Shown piece after piece: positions 37,894-47,025 of a stretch of DNA of 64,000 bases. How positions within the stretch are numbered: the stretch's first letter is position 1; the number at the start of each line of letters is the position of its first letter. The stretch is taken from NCBI RefSeq assembly GCF_003121295.1, contig NZ_PHNC01000016.1, positions 1 to 64,000 of the forward strand, read 5' to 3'. The notes under the pieces were generated by a model. It worked only from the letters and a program-made list of their open reading frames with translations, did not search any database and was not told the origin of the DNA. This DNA comes from Streptomyces orinoci. GTDB taxonomy: Bacteria > Actinomycetota > Actinomycetes > Streptomycetales > Streptomycetaceae. Made by a program: the position numbers and the translations under genes.

Positions 37894-38457
37894 GTGAGCA
37901 GCGGAATGCGCGACGCGCTGACACTGGCCGGGATTCTGATTGCGATCGTGCTCTTCACTCAGGTGGGGCGGCACCGATTCAATCTCTTCAAATTGCTGCT
38001 GCCCATGGGGCTGGTGGTGTTCTTCGCCTGGAGCATGCTGAAGGACCTGAAGTTCACCACGCCGAACATGACGGTGGCCGGAACCGGTGTGGGCATCGGC
38101 GTGGTGATCGGTATCGGCCTGCTCTACACCATGAAGGTGGAAAAGGACCAGGCCACCGGAAAGACCTATACCCGGGCCGGACTTCCTTATCTGGCCATCT
38201 GGCTGACTGTTCTGGTGGCCCGGCTGGCGTTTATCTGGTCCCTGGAGAACATCACCTCCTTCGGCCATGACTTCGGTGTCTGGGCGTACAAGCACCACAT
38301 AGACGCCGATGGTGTGGCGGCCTTCTTCGTGCTGATGGCCATGGCGATGGTGTTCGTCCGTACTCTGGGTGTCGCGGTGCAGTGGCTACGGGGCCCGAAG
38401 GTGGGGCGGGTAGGGGTTGCCGGTGAATCCGGCCGCCGGGTAAATGTTTCCAAGTAA
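37894..38457 (+). CDS. DUF1453/CcdC-like small integral membrane protein
   Basis: This 187-residue protein is predicted to span the membrane several times (hydrophobic stretches at about 9-21, 32-46, 58-77, 102-120 and 140-158), with a short polar loop reading KVEKDQATGKTYTR. The GTG start is chosen because GGAGGT sits five bases upstream; a downstream ATG at 37906 is too far from it. Its pattern of segments parallels the smaller protein at 47026-47502 and the DUF1453 (CcdC-like) family of actinomycete membrane proteins, whose function is not established. It lies between PKS3 and the glycosyltransferase and may be co-transcribed with the latter (43-bp gap). A role in export or self-protection would be a guess. 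Confidence 0.7.
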   Translation: MSSGMRDALTLAGILIAIVLFTQVGRHRFNLFKLLLPMGLVVFFAWSMLKDLKFTTPNMTVAGTGVGIGVVIGIGLLYTMKVEKDQATGKTYTRAGLPYLAIWLTVLVARLAFIWSLENITSFGHDFGVWAYKHHIDADGVAAFFVLMAMAMVFVRTLGVAVQWLRGPKVGRVGVAGESGRRVNVSK

Positions 38458-38500
38458 TTCCGGCACAGCGGAAACGGCTTACGGCGGAAGTGGATTGACG

Positions 38501-39721
38501 ATGCGGGTATTCTGTACGGTGACCGGCACCCAGGGGCACGCCAATGAAGTGCTGCCGCTGGCAACGGCGTTGGCCGAGGCCGGCCACGAGGTGATGGTGA
38601 CGGCACCGGAACACCTGGCGAGTGTTTTCGAGGGCGCCCCTGTACGGGTCGATCCCGTGATGCCGGGAATCTTCGAGGTGATGCAGGCCATCTTCTCGCT
38701 CGGCGACGAGCGCCGGAAGAACAATCCGGACGAGGAAGTCGTGGTCGACAACCGGCTCCAGATGATCCTCTGGGGCGGCGGTCCGCACATCACCAGCACC
38801 TTCCGCACGATCCTGCCCATCGCCAAGGAATTCCGCCCCGATCTGGTGCTGCGGGACGGCGGGGAGCTGACCGGCGTCCTGGTCGCCGAGGCGCTCGGCA
38901 TTCCCCATGTCTCCTGCCCGTCCGGCCCCACCAATGTCACCGACCCGGCCGGCCTGCTGCCGTTCCTCAACGAGCGGCGCCAGGAGGTGGGTCTGGTCCC
39001 GCAGAGCGACCCTTGGTCCATCTACCCCTACGGCCGCATCGACTGCGTCCCCTCCTCGCACTCCTTCACCCAGTACGAGGTGCCCGAGGCGGTGGCCTAC
39101 CGCCAGCCCGCCACCCTCAAGGACACCGAGGGGCTGCCGCCGCGGCTGGCCGAACTCCCCGGTGACCGCCCGCTGGTGGTCGCCTCGGTGGGCAGCGCCC
39201 TGCCCACCGTGATGAACCTCAAGGCCATGGGCATCAACCCGCCCGAGGGCATGCTGGAGCCCGCGCACACCCTGCGCGCCATCATCGAGGGGCTGTCGAG
39301 CCTGGACTGCCACGCGGTGGTGGGCACCGCCGGCATCGCCGTGGAGGACGTCACCCCCGGGGACAATGTCATCGTGATGGACTGGCTGCCGCAGATGCTG
39401 CTGCTCCAGGCGGCGCAGCTGTTCGTCAGCCACGGCGGATACAACAGCGTGCGCGAGGCGGTGCGCCAGGGAGTGCCCATGGTGGCCCTGCCGCAGTTCG
39501 GCGACCACCACCACAACGCCGAGCGGCTCGCCGCGTTGGACCTGGGCGTGCACTGTACGGACGTCACCGCCGAGGGCGTGGCCGCGGCCTGCCACCGGGT
39601 GCTGACCGAGGAGCGGTTCACCACCGGCATCCGCGAAGCGCACCGCCGGATGCTGGGCCTGCCGGGCATCGAGGCCATGGTCTCCTACCTGGAGTCGGTG
39701 GTGGCCAAGCACGCATCCTGA
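38501..39721 (+). CDS. macrolide-type (GT1, GT-B fold) glycosyltransferase
   Basis: This 406-residue protein is of normal length for MGT-type enzymes. The N-terminal acceptor domain has the family signature TGTQGHANEVLPLA. The C-terminal donor domain has HGGYNSVREA from His311 and the D-x-x-x-NA pattern in FGDHHHNAERL, where many relatives have DQ. The ATG at 38501 is preferred because the protein then begins MRVFCTVTGT as in relatives; GGAAG is ten bases upstream. It probably transfers a sugar from an NDP-sugar to the polyketide, or inactivates it inside the cell as a resistance step. No P450-like DesVIII auxiliary protein and no deoxysugar synthesis genes are in the window. The only nearby sugar gene is the epimerase at 47663. 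The sugar cannot be deduced. Confidence 0.88.
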   Translation: MRVFCTVTGTQGHANEVLPLATALAEAGHEVMVTAPEHLASVFEGAPVRVDPVMPGIFEVMQAIFSLGDERRKNNPDEEVVVDNRLQMILWGGGPHITSTFRTILPIAKEFRPDLVLRDGGELTGVLVAEALGIPHVSCPSGPTNVTDPAGLLPFLNERRQEVGLVPQSDPWSIYPYGRIDCVPSSHSFTQYEVPEAVAYRQPATLKDTEGLPPRLAELPGDRPLVVASVGSALPTVMNLKAMGINPPEGMLEPAHTLRAIIEGLSSLDCHAVVGTAGIAVEDVTPGDNVIVMDWLPQMLLLQAAQLFVSHGGYNSVREAVRQGVPMVALPQFGDHHHNAERLAALDLGVHCTDVTAEGVAAACHRVLTEERFTTGIREAHRRMLGLPGIEAMVSYLESVVAKHAS

Positions 39722-39750
39722 CCAGTGATGCGCAGGGCCCTCTCAAGACC

Positions 39751-39819
39751 CGCTGCCGGTGCCCCCGTTCGGCAGCGTGGCGGAAGCGGGCGCCGGTATT
39801 CCCCCGGCCGACGCCCGCT
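39751..39819. terminator. two stem-loops between convergent genes
   Basis: The 129-bp gap between the glycosyltransferase (+) and LuxR 1 (-) contains two perfect 8-bp inverted repeats: CGCTGCCG / CGGCAGCG at 39751-39777 and AGCGGGCG / CGCCCGCT at 39785-39819. Their position between converging genes fits a bidirectional terminator. Confidence 0.6.
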
Positions 39820-39850
39820 CCTCCGTCGCTTTCCGGTAACCGCCCTGTGT

Positions 39851-42568
39851 TCAGGCGGTGTCGGCGACGTCCAGGTCGAGACGGCCCGACAGATCCTGAC
39901 GCCGGGTCACCTTCACCTTGCGGTACACCCGGGTCAGATGCTGCTCGACCGTGCTGACCGTGATGTAGAGCTTCGCGGCGATCTCCCGGTTGGTGTGGCC
40001 GCGCGCGGCCAGCGACGCCACCCGCCGCTCGGCGGCGGTCAGTTCAGCGCCCTGGGCAGCGGCTCTGGCGGCCGCCGGCGGCCGGCCCGCCGCGGCGGCG
40101 GAGTCACGGGATGCCGGTGGCTGAAGCGAGTGGTAAAGCCCTTCCGCGCCGCACCGGTCGGCCGTGCGCAGCGCCTGCCGCACCAGCAGCCAGCCCTTGC
40201 CCTGGTCACCTTGCCGTTTGTAGACCTCGCCCAGATCGGCCAGGATCCGCGCCGTCTCGTACAGATCACCGGACTCACGGATCTCCGCCAGGGCTTTTTC
40301 CAGGATCTCCCGGCGGCGCTCCGGCTGGTGGGCCGCGGCCAGCACCCGCAGCGCCTTGCCCCGGGCCCTGCGCCCGCCGGCCACCGGACGGGCCAGTTCC
40401 GCGGCGGCGAAGCGGGAGGCGTCCTGCGGGGAACCCGACTGCAGCAGTGCCTCCGCCGCACCCGCCCGCCAGGGCAGCAGCGCCGCCAGGTCCATCCGCC
40501 ACCGGCGCATCAGCTCGTCGCACTCCATGAAGTCCGCCAGCGCCGCGTGCGCCCGCCCCGTGGCCAGCTGGTGCCGGGCGCGGGCGTGCAGAAAGTGCAG
40601 TGCATACCGGGTGCGGTACATCGCCTGCGGCACCGGATGGGCCAGCAGCGCCATGGACGCCTCCCGGTGCCGTCCCTGGCCCGTCCGCGCCTCGACCAGC
40701 ACCGAAAGCGGCAGGCCGATGGCCACCCCCCAGCCATGCGGCGGCAGCAGCTCCAGGGCGGAGCAGGCGGCGTTGGCCGCCGCGTCCAGCCGTCCCCGGC
40801 GCAGCGCCGTCAGGCCCTTGACGGCCGTCACCACGGCCCGGCAGGCCGGTGAGCCAAGGTGTTCCGGCTGGGAGAGCAGCCGCTCGCACCAGTGCGCGGC
40901 CTGTTCCGGCCGGTCGGTGCAGACCAGCGCCATCAGCGCCGCCTCCACCACTTCCACCGCGCTCGGATCGGCCGGGCCGAGGGCCTCCAGCGCCCGTTCC
41001 GCGTCCGCCTGCACACCCTGGCCGCCGGCCGGGGACAGGGCGGCCGCCAGCGCGGCCAGGGCCGGCAGCCTGGGATCGGCCGGGCGGACCGCCGCGGGCA
41101 CGGCCACCGAGGCCGACGCCGGGCACACTCCCGGATAGGTGACCGCCAACAGCCTCTCGGCAAAGGCGAGTTCACTGCGGATCGGGTCTCCTCCGGGCGA
41201 GCGGCCGGCGGCGTCACGGGCAGTGGCCATGACCCGGGCCGCCTCCTCGAGATGGCCATGACGCAGCAGCTGGGGCGCCAGCCGCAGCGCGCTCTCCGCC
41301 GGCAGCAGCCCGTTGCCCGCCGGGGAGGCCAGCGCACGCAACTGGGCAGCCGCCTCACCGGGGTTGAGCCAGCCGGCGATCTGGGCCCGGCGGGCTGTGA
41401 GCTGCAGCCGTTCCCCCTCCCGGCTGCGGTCCTCGGCAGCCTTCAGAAACCGCCTGGCCAGTTCGGCCTGGCCGCGTTCCAGCGCCAGCTCGGCCGCCGT
41501 CGCCAGGGTGCGGCAGATCCACCGCGGCCGCCGGCCCGGTGGCGGATCGGCGTCCAGCAGCTGCGCCGCCACCACCACCGGGTCCGCACCGGTCCGGTGC
41601 AGCAGTCCGGCCGCCCGGCGGCGCAGCCGGTGCCGCTCGGGCACGGGCAGTGCCTCCAGCACGGCGGTACGCACCGCCGGGTGGCGGAAGGCGGTGTCCT
41701 CGGTGATCCCGGCCCCCTCCAGCGCGGCCAGGGCCCCGCGCACCCTGCCCGGCCGCAGGCCCAGCAGCTCGGCCAGCAGCGGCACCGTGGCCTCCTTGCC
41801 GAGCACGGCGAGGCCATGCGCGGTCTTGACCGCATCCCGGCCGCTGCGCCGCACCCCGTCCAGCGCGGCCTGCTGGAACGGTTCCCCGGCCGCCGTCTCG
41901 CCGGGTGCGCCGCCCGGCTCGCCGAGGAAGGCCATGGCCAGCCGCGGTGAGCCGCCGGTGCGCGCATGCACCTCGGGAGCGCGGCGCACCGACCCGGGGA
42001 TCTTGCGCTCGGACAGCAGCCGGCCGACCCCCAGGACGCTCAGCGGGCGCAGCGTCAGGCGCATGTCATCCGCCAGTTCCAGCAGGCGGGTGAGCGCCAG
42101 GGACGCGGGAAGGACGCCGGGGGTGTGCGTGACCAGCAGGGACATCCGGCCGGTGAGGTCCTGGCGCACCGCGTGCAGCAGGCACTGTACGGAGCGGGGG
42201 TCGGCGAAGTGGATGTCGTCCACGGCCAGCAGGACCGGGCCGTTGCCCGCCGTCCGGGACAGCGCGCGTTTCACCGCGATGCGCGCCCGCAGCGGGCCGC
42301 AGTGGACCAGACGCAGTTCGGGCAGCAGCTGGTCCACCACCCCGTAGGGGAGGCCCCGTTCGGCGGGTGAGGCGAGGGCGGACAGCACGGTGATGCCCTG
42401 CGCCTCGGCATCCTCGATGGCGTCGCGCAGCAGAGCGGATTTGCCCGAGCCGGCCGGGCCGCCGATGACACCGACCGCGGAATGGGCCCGGTCCGGGCGC
42501 TGCCGGCCCCGGCCGGTGAAAAGCCGGAGCCGGGTCACCTCTCCACCGCGTTCGATCAGTGAGTTCAT
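39851..42568 (-). CDS. LAL-type LuxR family transcriptional activator 1
   Basis: This 905-residue protein has an N-terminal P-loop (GGPAGSGKS, residues 36-44), Walker B LLAVDDIHFAD, a long helical middle region and a C-terminal LuxR helix-turn-helix (LTAAERRVASLAARGHTN...). LAL proteins are large ATP-binding pathway activators typical of macrolide and polyene clusters. The ATG at 42568 (MNSLIERGG) is preferred over the open frame upstream because GGAAGGA precedes it at a suitable distance. It lies downstream of LuxR 2 on the same strand with a 162-bp gap. Its HTH is very like that of LuxR 2, so the two may share or compete for sites. No TTA codon was seen in it. Confidence 0.93.
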   Translation of the reverse strand: MNSLIERGGEVTRLRLFTGRGRQRPDRAHSAVGVIGGPAGSGKSALLRDAIEDAEAQGITVLSALASPAERGLPYGVVDQLLPELRLVHCGPLRARIAVKRALSRTAGNGPVLLAVDDIHFADPRSVQCLLHAVRQDLTGRMSLLVTHTPGVLPASLALTRLLELADDMRLTLRPLSVLGVGRLLSERKIPGSVRRAPEVHARTGGSPRLAMAFLGEPGGAPGETAAGEPFQQAALDGVRRSGRDAVKTAHGLAVLGKEATVPLLAELLGLRPGRVRGALAALEGAGITEDTAFRHPAVRTAVLEALPVPERHRLRRRAAGLLHRTGADPVVVAAQLLDADPPPGRRPRWICRTLATAAELALERGQAELARRFLKAAEDRSREGERLQLTARRAQIAGWLNPGEAAAQLRALASPAGNGLLPAESALRLAPQLLRHGHLEEAARVMATARDAAGRSPGGDPIRSELAFAERLLAVTYPGVCPASASVAVPAAVRPADPRLPALAALAAALSPAGGQGVQADAERALEALGPADPSAVEVVEAALMALVCTDRPEQAAHWCERLLSQPEHLGSPACRAVVTAVKGLTALRRGRLDAAANAACSALELLPPHGWGVAIGLPLSVLVEARTGQGRHREASMALLAHPVPQAMYRTRYALHFLHARARHQLATGRAHAALADFMECDELMRRWRMDLAALLPWRAGAAEALLQSGSPQDASRFAAAELARPVAGGRRARGKALRVLAAAHQPERRREILEKALAEIRESGDLYETARILADLGEVYKRQGDQGKGWLLVRQALRTADRCGAEGLYHSLQPPASRDSAAAAGRPPAAARAAAQGAELTAAERRVASLAARGHTNREIAAKLYITVSTVEQHLTRVYRKVKVTRRQDLSGRLDLDVADTA

Positions 42569-42730
42569 GGGTCCTTCCGTCCGTGGTGCGCGGGACCGGA
42601 CGCCGCCGGCGCGGCGCGGCGGCGCGGGAGGGGGCAACGGCGGCCCCCAAGAGAAGCTGACGATGCATCAACTGTGGGCCTTCACCGGTAAGCAGCGGTG
42701 AAGATCATGTGAACCGGGCGTAAAACGCCG

Positions 42731-45532
42731 TCAGCCCCCGCCCACCCCGGCGGTCGGCCGGCCCTCCCGGTAGCCGTTGCGACCCGGCCGCGCGGCCAGC
42801 GATTTGGCCAGGTCGCGGCGCCGCTGGACGTTCAATTTCCGGTAGATCCGGGTCAGATGCTGTTCCACGGTGCTGACGGTGACATAAAGCCGGGCGGCGA
42901 TCTGACGGTTGGTGTGGCCATGGGCGGCCAGCATCGCCACCCGGCTTTCCGCCTCGGTGAGTTCCTCCGCCGCCTTCGGCATCACGGCTTCGGTGGCCGC
43001 GGCCTCCGGTTCGCTGTCCATATGCCCGGGCATCAGTTGCCGGCACAGCGGTTCGGCCTCGCAGATCCTGGCCATGTGCCAGGCCCGGCGCGCCAGCGAG
43101 CGCGCCTCGTGGATGTCGCCCAGCTCCTGGTGGGCCCGGCCCAGTTCGCCGAGGGCCAGCGCCAGCTGGATCCGGTCGCCGCCGTCTTCCAGCAGGGCGA
43201 TGGCCTGCTGCAGCGGCTCGATGCGGGCGCGGCCCTCCCGGACGCTGCCCAGCAGGCGCAGCGTGCCGGCCCGGGCCCGGTGCGGACTGATGCGCAGCTG
43301 TTCCTCCACCAGCTGTGCCGCCTTGGCCTGGTTGCCCAGGGCCAGCCAGGCGTTCGCCGCCTCCAGCCGCCACGGCACCAGCTCGGGCACGTCCATGTCC
43401 CAGCGCCCCATGCTCTCGCCGCAGGCCAGGAACTCCTCCAGCGCGGCGTGCAGCCGGCCGGTGGCCATGAACCACTGGCCCCTGGCCCGCCGGAAGTGCA
43501 GGCCCGGCAGGGTCTGCAGATGCGCTTGGGAGCCGCTGTGCTGGAGCAGCCGCATGGCGTCCTCGTAGCGGCCCCGGCCGGTGTACGCCTGGATCAGTGT
43601 GGCCAGCGGGTAGTACGCGGTCAGCCCCCAGCCCGCCAGGGGCAGCAGGGCCAGCGCCGACTCGATGTACCGCTGGGCGCCGGGCAGATCGCCCTGGCGC
43701 AGGGCGATCTCGCCCCGGACCGCGGTCAGCGCCGCCTGCCAGGCGGGCGCACTGTGGCCCGTGCACTCGCCGAGCAGGCGCTCGCACCAGTGCTGGGCCA
43801 CATCGGTACGTCCGGCGTACACCAGCGACCACAACGCGTAGACCAGCGGCTGCAGATAGCCGTCGCCGAGGCAGTAGCGCTGCAGCAGCCGGACCGCCTG
43901 CCGCGCGGCCTCCTCGGCGCCCGGACCGGACAGGGCGGTGAGCACGGCCGAGGCGGCGTGCAGATGGGCGACGTCCAGGGTGCCGCCGAGCGGTTCATCC
44001 GCCGGCGCGGCCACCGGCTGCGGCATGGGCCGCCGGCGCAGACCGGGGTTGACCATGCCCATCCAGCGGTGGCAGGCGGTGATCGCGGCACGGGTGCGCG
44101 GCTGGTCGGCGGCGCCGGAGCGCTCCAGGGAGTCCAGCAGGTCCATCGCCTGGTCCTGGCGCTTGGCCCAGGCCAGATAGGTCATGCACAGCACCAGGTC
44201 GTCCGGCGGCAGCCCGCCCGCGGCCAGCCGCGGCAGCAGGGCGGACAGCTGGCCCTCGGCCGTGGTGGGGTCGTTCTGCCACAGCAAGTTCATCAGCCTG
44301 GTGCGCAGCCGGGCGTTGGTGCGCGGATCCTCGCAGGCGTCGGCGGCCCGCGCCAGGCAGCGGCGGGCGAACTCGGCGTCGTCCATGGCCAGCGCGTAGT
44401 CGGCCGCCTCCTGGAGAGCCTGGAGCGCCCAGGGGGCGGATATGGTCCGGGAGTTCAGCAGATGCCGGGCCACCTCAATGGCGATGGCGCCATCCTGGTG
44501 CAGCAACTCGGCGGCCCTGCCGTGCAGTTCGGCCAGCAGCGGGCCGGGCGCCGCGTGCAGGACGGCCGATACGGCGGCGGGGTCGCGGAATGTGCCCTGA
44601 GTCAGCAGCCCGCCGCGGTCCAGGTCGCGCAGCCCCTGCTCGACCACCGTGACGGACAGCCCGAGCAGCCGGGCGAGCAGGGACGGCGTCGCGGACTCAC
44701 CGAGAGCGGCCAGGCCGCGCGCGATGACCGGGGCGGTGGGGCCCATGCGGTGCAGGCTCTCCTGCACCGCATGGGCATAGCTCTCGCCGCGCCGCAGCGG
44801 CGTCCCGGCCGGCGGGATGCCGTCCGTCTGGTCCTCCAGCAGGGCCCGCAGCAGCAAGGGGTTGCCGCCGGTGGCGGCATGGGTCTCGGCGGCCAGCTGG
44901 GCTGTCGGGGGCGCCCCCAGCCGCTCGGTCAGCAGCCGCTGCACCGCCTCCTCGCTCAATGGCGCTAACCGCAGCTGGTGGCAGTGCGGTTGACGGCCGA
45001 GCTCGGCGCGCAGCCCCAGCTGGTCGTGGTGCGGGCGGCCCGGCTGGGTCAGCACCATCAGTACCCTGGCCCGCCGGGCGCGCCGGGCCAGGTGCAGCAG
45101 GAACTGCAAGGACGCGCCGTCCCCGAAGTGCACATCGTCCACGGCCACCACCACCGGGCGGCCGCGCGCCGCCTCGAGCACGGTGCCGGTCAGCCCAGGC
45201 AGCAGGGCCAGTTGCTGTTCGGTGGTGGTGGCCGGGGCCTCGTCCAGCAGCCCAAGGGCCCGGGCGGCCCAGCCGGCGGAAGGGGGCGCGCTCTCCAGGA
45301 GTTTGCGCACCAGGCCAAAGGTCCATCCGCTTTCGGTGGCAGAGCCGGTCGCGTCCAGCAGCAACGCGTCGTCCGCCGCCGCCCGGTCGGTGAATCTCGC
45401 CAGGAGCGTGGTCTTGCCGCTCCCTCCGGCCCCGCTGATCAGGACGACCTGGCCCTGTCCCTGCCGTGCGCTGCCGTACCACTGCGTGAGTACGGACAGC
45501 CCCCGCTCATGTTCGTAAGAGTACGCAGACAA
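42731..45532 (-). CDS. LAL-type LuxR family transcriptional activator 2, TTA codon-containing
   Basis: This 933-residue protein has P-loop GAGGSGKT (residues 34-41), Walker B VVVAVDDVHFGD and a C-terminal LuxR HTH (LTEAESRVAMLAAHGHTN...). The start appears to be TTG at 45532, preceded by GGGGGA four bases upstream; no in-frame ATG lies near it. Leu189 is encoded by TTA (plus-strand TAA at 44966-44968, in register with this gene). TTA is the rarest codon in Streptomyces and is read by the developmentally controlled bldA tRNA, so production of this activator is likely to depend on bldA. It follows the type II thioesterase on the same strand by 107 bp. Confidence 0.93.
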   Translation of the reverse strand: MSAYSYEHERGLSVLTQWYGSARQGQGQVVLISGAGGSGKTTLLARFTDRAAADDALLLDATGSATESGWTFGLVRKLLESAPPSAGWAARALGLLDEAPATTTEQQLALLPGLTGTVLEAARGRPVVVAVDDVHFGDGASLQFLLHLARRARRARVLMVLTQPGRPHHDQLGLRAELGRQPHCHQLRLAPLSEEAVQRLLTERLGAPPTAQLAAETHAATGGNPLLLRALLEDQTDGIPPAGTPLRRGESYAHAVQESLHRMGPTAPVIARGLAALGESATPSLLARLLGLSVTVVEQGLRDLDRGGLLTQGTFRDPAAVSAVLHAAPGPLLAELHGRAAELLHQDGAIAIEVARHLLNSRTISAPWALQALQEAADYALAMDDAEFARRCLARAADACEDPRTNARLRTRLMNLLWQNDPTTAEGQLSALLPRLAAGGLPPDDLVLCMTYLAWAKRQDQAMDLLDSLERSGAADQPRTRAAITACHRWMGMVNPGLRRRPMPQPVAAPADEPLGGTLDVAHLHAASAVLTALSGPGAEEAARQAVRLLQRYCLGDGYLQPLVYALWSLVYAGRTDVAQHWCERLLGECTGHSAPAWQAALTAVRGEIALRQGDLPGAQRYIESALALLPLAGWGLTAYYPLATLIQAYTGRGRYEDAMRLLQHSGSQAHLQTLPGLHFRRARGQWFMATGRLHAALEEFLACGESMGRWDMDVPELVPWRLEAANAWLALGNQAKAAQLVEEQLRISPHRARAGTLRLLGSVREGRARIEPLQQAIALLEDGGDRIQLALALGELGRAHQELGDIHEARSLARRAWHMARICEAEPLCRQLMPGHMDSEPEAAATEAVMPKAAEELTEAESRVAMLAAHGHTNRQIAARLYVTVSTVEQHLTRIYRKLNVQRRRDLAKSLAARPGRNGYREGRPTAGVGGG

Positions 45533-45639
45533 CGTTTCCCCCGTGGCAGCCGCATATCAGACGCGTCAGGTCAGCGCCAGGGCCGTTGCTGTCACTTCAG
45601 CAGATTTGTCGCGACATCAACGGCAACCGCACCTCGACC

Positions 45640-46404
45640 CTAGGTTTGTTCGATTGCGGCTTCAAGATCCGTCAAGAGCAGTTTGACGACTTTTTCGCGC
45701 TGGTCGTTGAGGTAGAAGTGGCCGCCGGGGAAGACCCGGACGTCACAGTTTCCCGTTGTGTGCTCGCGCCAGGCGCAGGCGTCGTCGAAGCTGGTGCGCG
45801 GATCGGCGTCCCCGGTGAGCACGGTGACCGGGGAACGCACCGAGGCGCCCGGTTCGCACCGGTAGTTCTCCACGGCGCAGAAGTCGGCCCGGAGCACCGG
45901 CAGCGCCATGCGCAGCAGTTCGGGGTTGTCCAGTACGGCCGCGTCGCTGCCGCCCAGCGCCCGGACCGCGGCGATCACGCCCTTGTCGTCTCGCAGGTGG
46001 ATACCTTCCGAGTAGTGCCGGGAGGGGGCGCCATGGCCCGACAGGAACAGATGGCGGGCGGTGAACGCCGGGTCCCGCTCCAGCCTGCGCACCACCTCGA
46101 AGGCGAGCAGGGCCCCCATGCTGTGCCCGAAGAAGGCGGTCGGCCGGTCGAGCAGCGGCCGCACGGCGTCGGCGATCTCGTCGGCAAGGCGATGGAGATC
46201 TTTGACAAGGGGTTCGGCGTACCGTTCCTGCCTTCCCGGATACTGCACGGCCGCCACACTGGCGACGGACGCCAGGGCCCGGGACAGCGGGAAGAAGTAG
46301 GCCGCGGATCCGCCCGCGTGCGGCAGGCACACCAGTCTGAGCTGATGGTCCGGAGCAGGAGGGAATTGGATTACCCAGGGGCTGGTCGTCAGATGGCTTG
46401 CCAC
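45640..46404 (-). CDS. type II thioesterase (editing, alpha/beta hydrolase)
   Basis: This 254-residue protein has PHAGGSAAYF near the N-terminus, the nucleophile elbow GHSMGA (Ser95), acidic residues in TGDADP (199-201) and the catalytic His in GGHFYL (His229). These are the hallmarks of free-standing thioesterases of PKS/NRPS clusters, which remove wrongly loaded or decarboxylated acyl groups from carrier proteins. It starts at GTG 46404 with only a weak ribosome-binding site. It is the first gene of a leftward group with the two LuxR activators, an unusual grouping that ties editing capacity to regulator expression. Confidence 0.93.
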   Translation of the reverse strand: MASHLTTSPWVIQFPPAPDHQLRLVCLPHAGGSAAYFFPLSRALASVASVAAVQYPGRQERYAEPLVKDLHRLADEIADAVRPLLDRPTAFFGHSMGALLAFEVVRRLERDPAFTARHLFLSGHGAPSRHYSEGIHLRDDKGVIAAVRALGGSDAAVLDNPELLRMALPVLRADFCAVENYRCEPGASVRSPVTVLTGDADPRTSFDDACAWREHTTGNCDVRVFPGGHFYLNDQREKVVKLLLTDLEAAIEQT

Positions 46405-47025
46405 GTTACTGATGCTCTAACTCTTTCCGATTGCAGCATGTCTTGCGGCATGGTCATTGCGAATGGCACACGACAGTGCCTGAATCGAACTGCCGTGTGA
46501 CCCATGGGCATCCTAGGGGGTTGGTGGTCAATAGGGGGTACCCCTAACTTTCCTCCCGGCACTGGCGCGTGGGGGCCGCAACGCGTTCCACCCCGGCACC
46601 GTGGAGCGATGGCCGGATGTGTGCCCGCCACCCCTGCACCGCACCATCTCTGACCCGGTGTTCTCCGCGTCCTGGGACGCCTCCTCGGCCACCCGGCGGA
46701 GCGTGCTCGAACCTGCTTCCCCTTCAGGGGAGTTGGGCCGCCAGCCGGCCGTACTCGCGAAGGCCGTGTGCGGTCGGCCGGTAGGCTTTGTCACCGGTAA
46801 TCCAGGCACCCCAACAGCCGTCCTGGCGGCTCCGGCCGGCGGAAACACCACTGGAACCGGACGTGCAAAGCGCCCAACTCAACAGCCCGGTCGTGGACTT
46901 CATCCACCGGGACATCCTCACCCAGGCACCGCCAGTGAGCCGGAACCACACACGTCACCCAGCTGTCGTTGCGGTACTAGTATGGGGTTTTGGTGTGAGC
47001 GTGCTAATAAGATGGGCGGTAAGTT
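46405..47025. other. 621-bp divergent intergenic region
   Basis: This region separates the leftward type II TE/LuxR group from the rightward membrane protein and galE. Open frames exist on both strands but none shows family similarity or a convincing start, and they overlap each other. The notable content is the TAGGGG repeat region at 46513-46547. A possible -10 element (TAGTAT, 46978-46983) lies upstream of the 47026 gene, without a clear -35. Confidence 0.6.
46513..46547. promoter_or_regulatory. TAGGGG direct and inverted repeats, candidate activator binding site
   Basis: TAGGGGG occurs at 46514-46520 and again at 46532-46538, 18 bp apart. The second copy forms a perfect inverted repeat TAGGGG-GTA-CCCCTA (46532-46546). 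The site is about 130-140 bp upstream of the type II TE start. Spaced repeats in the divergent promoter region next to two LuxR activators suggest their operator, but this is inferred from layout only. Confidence 0.45.
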
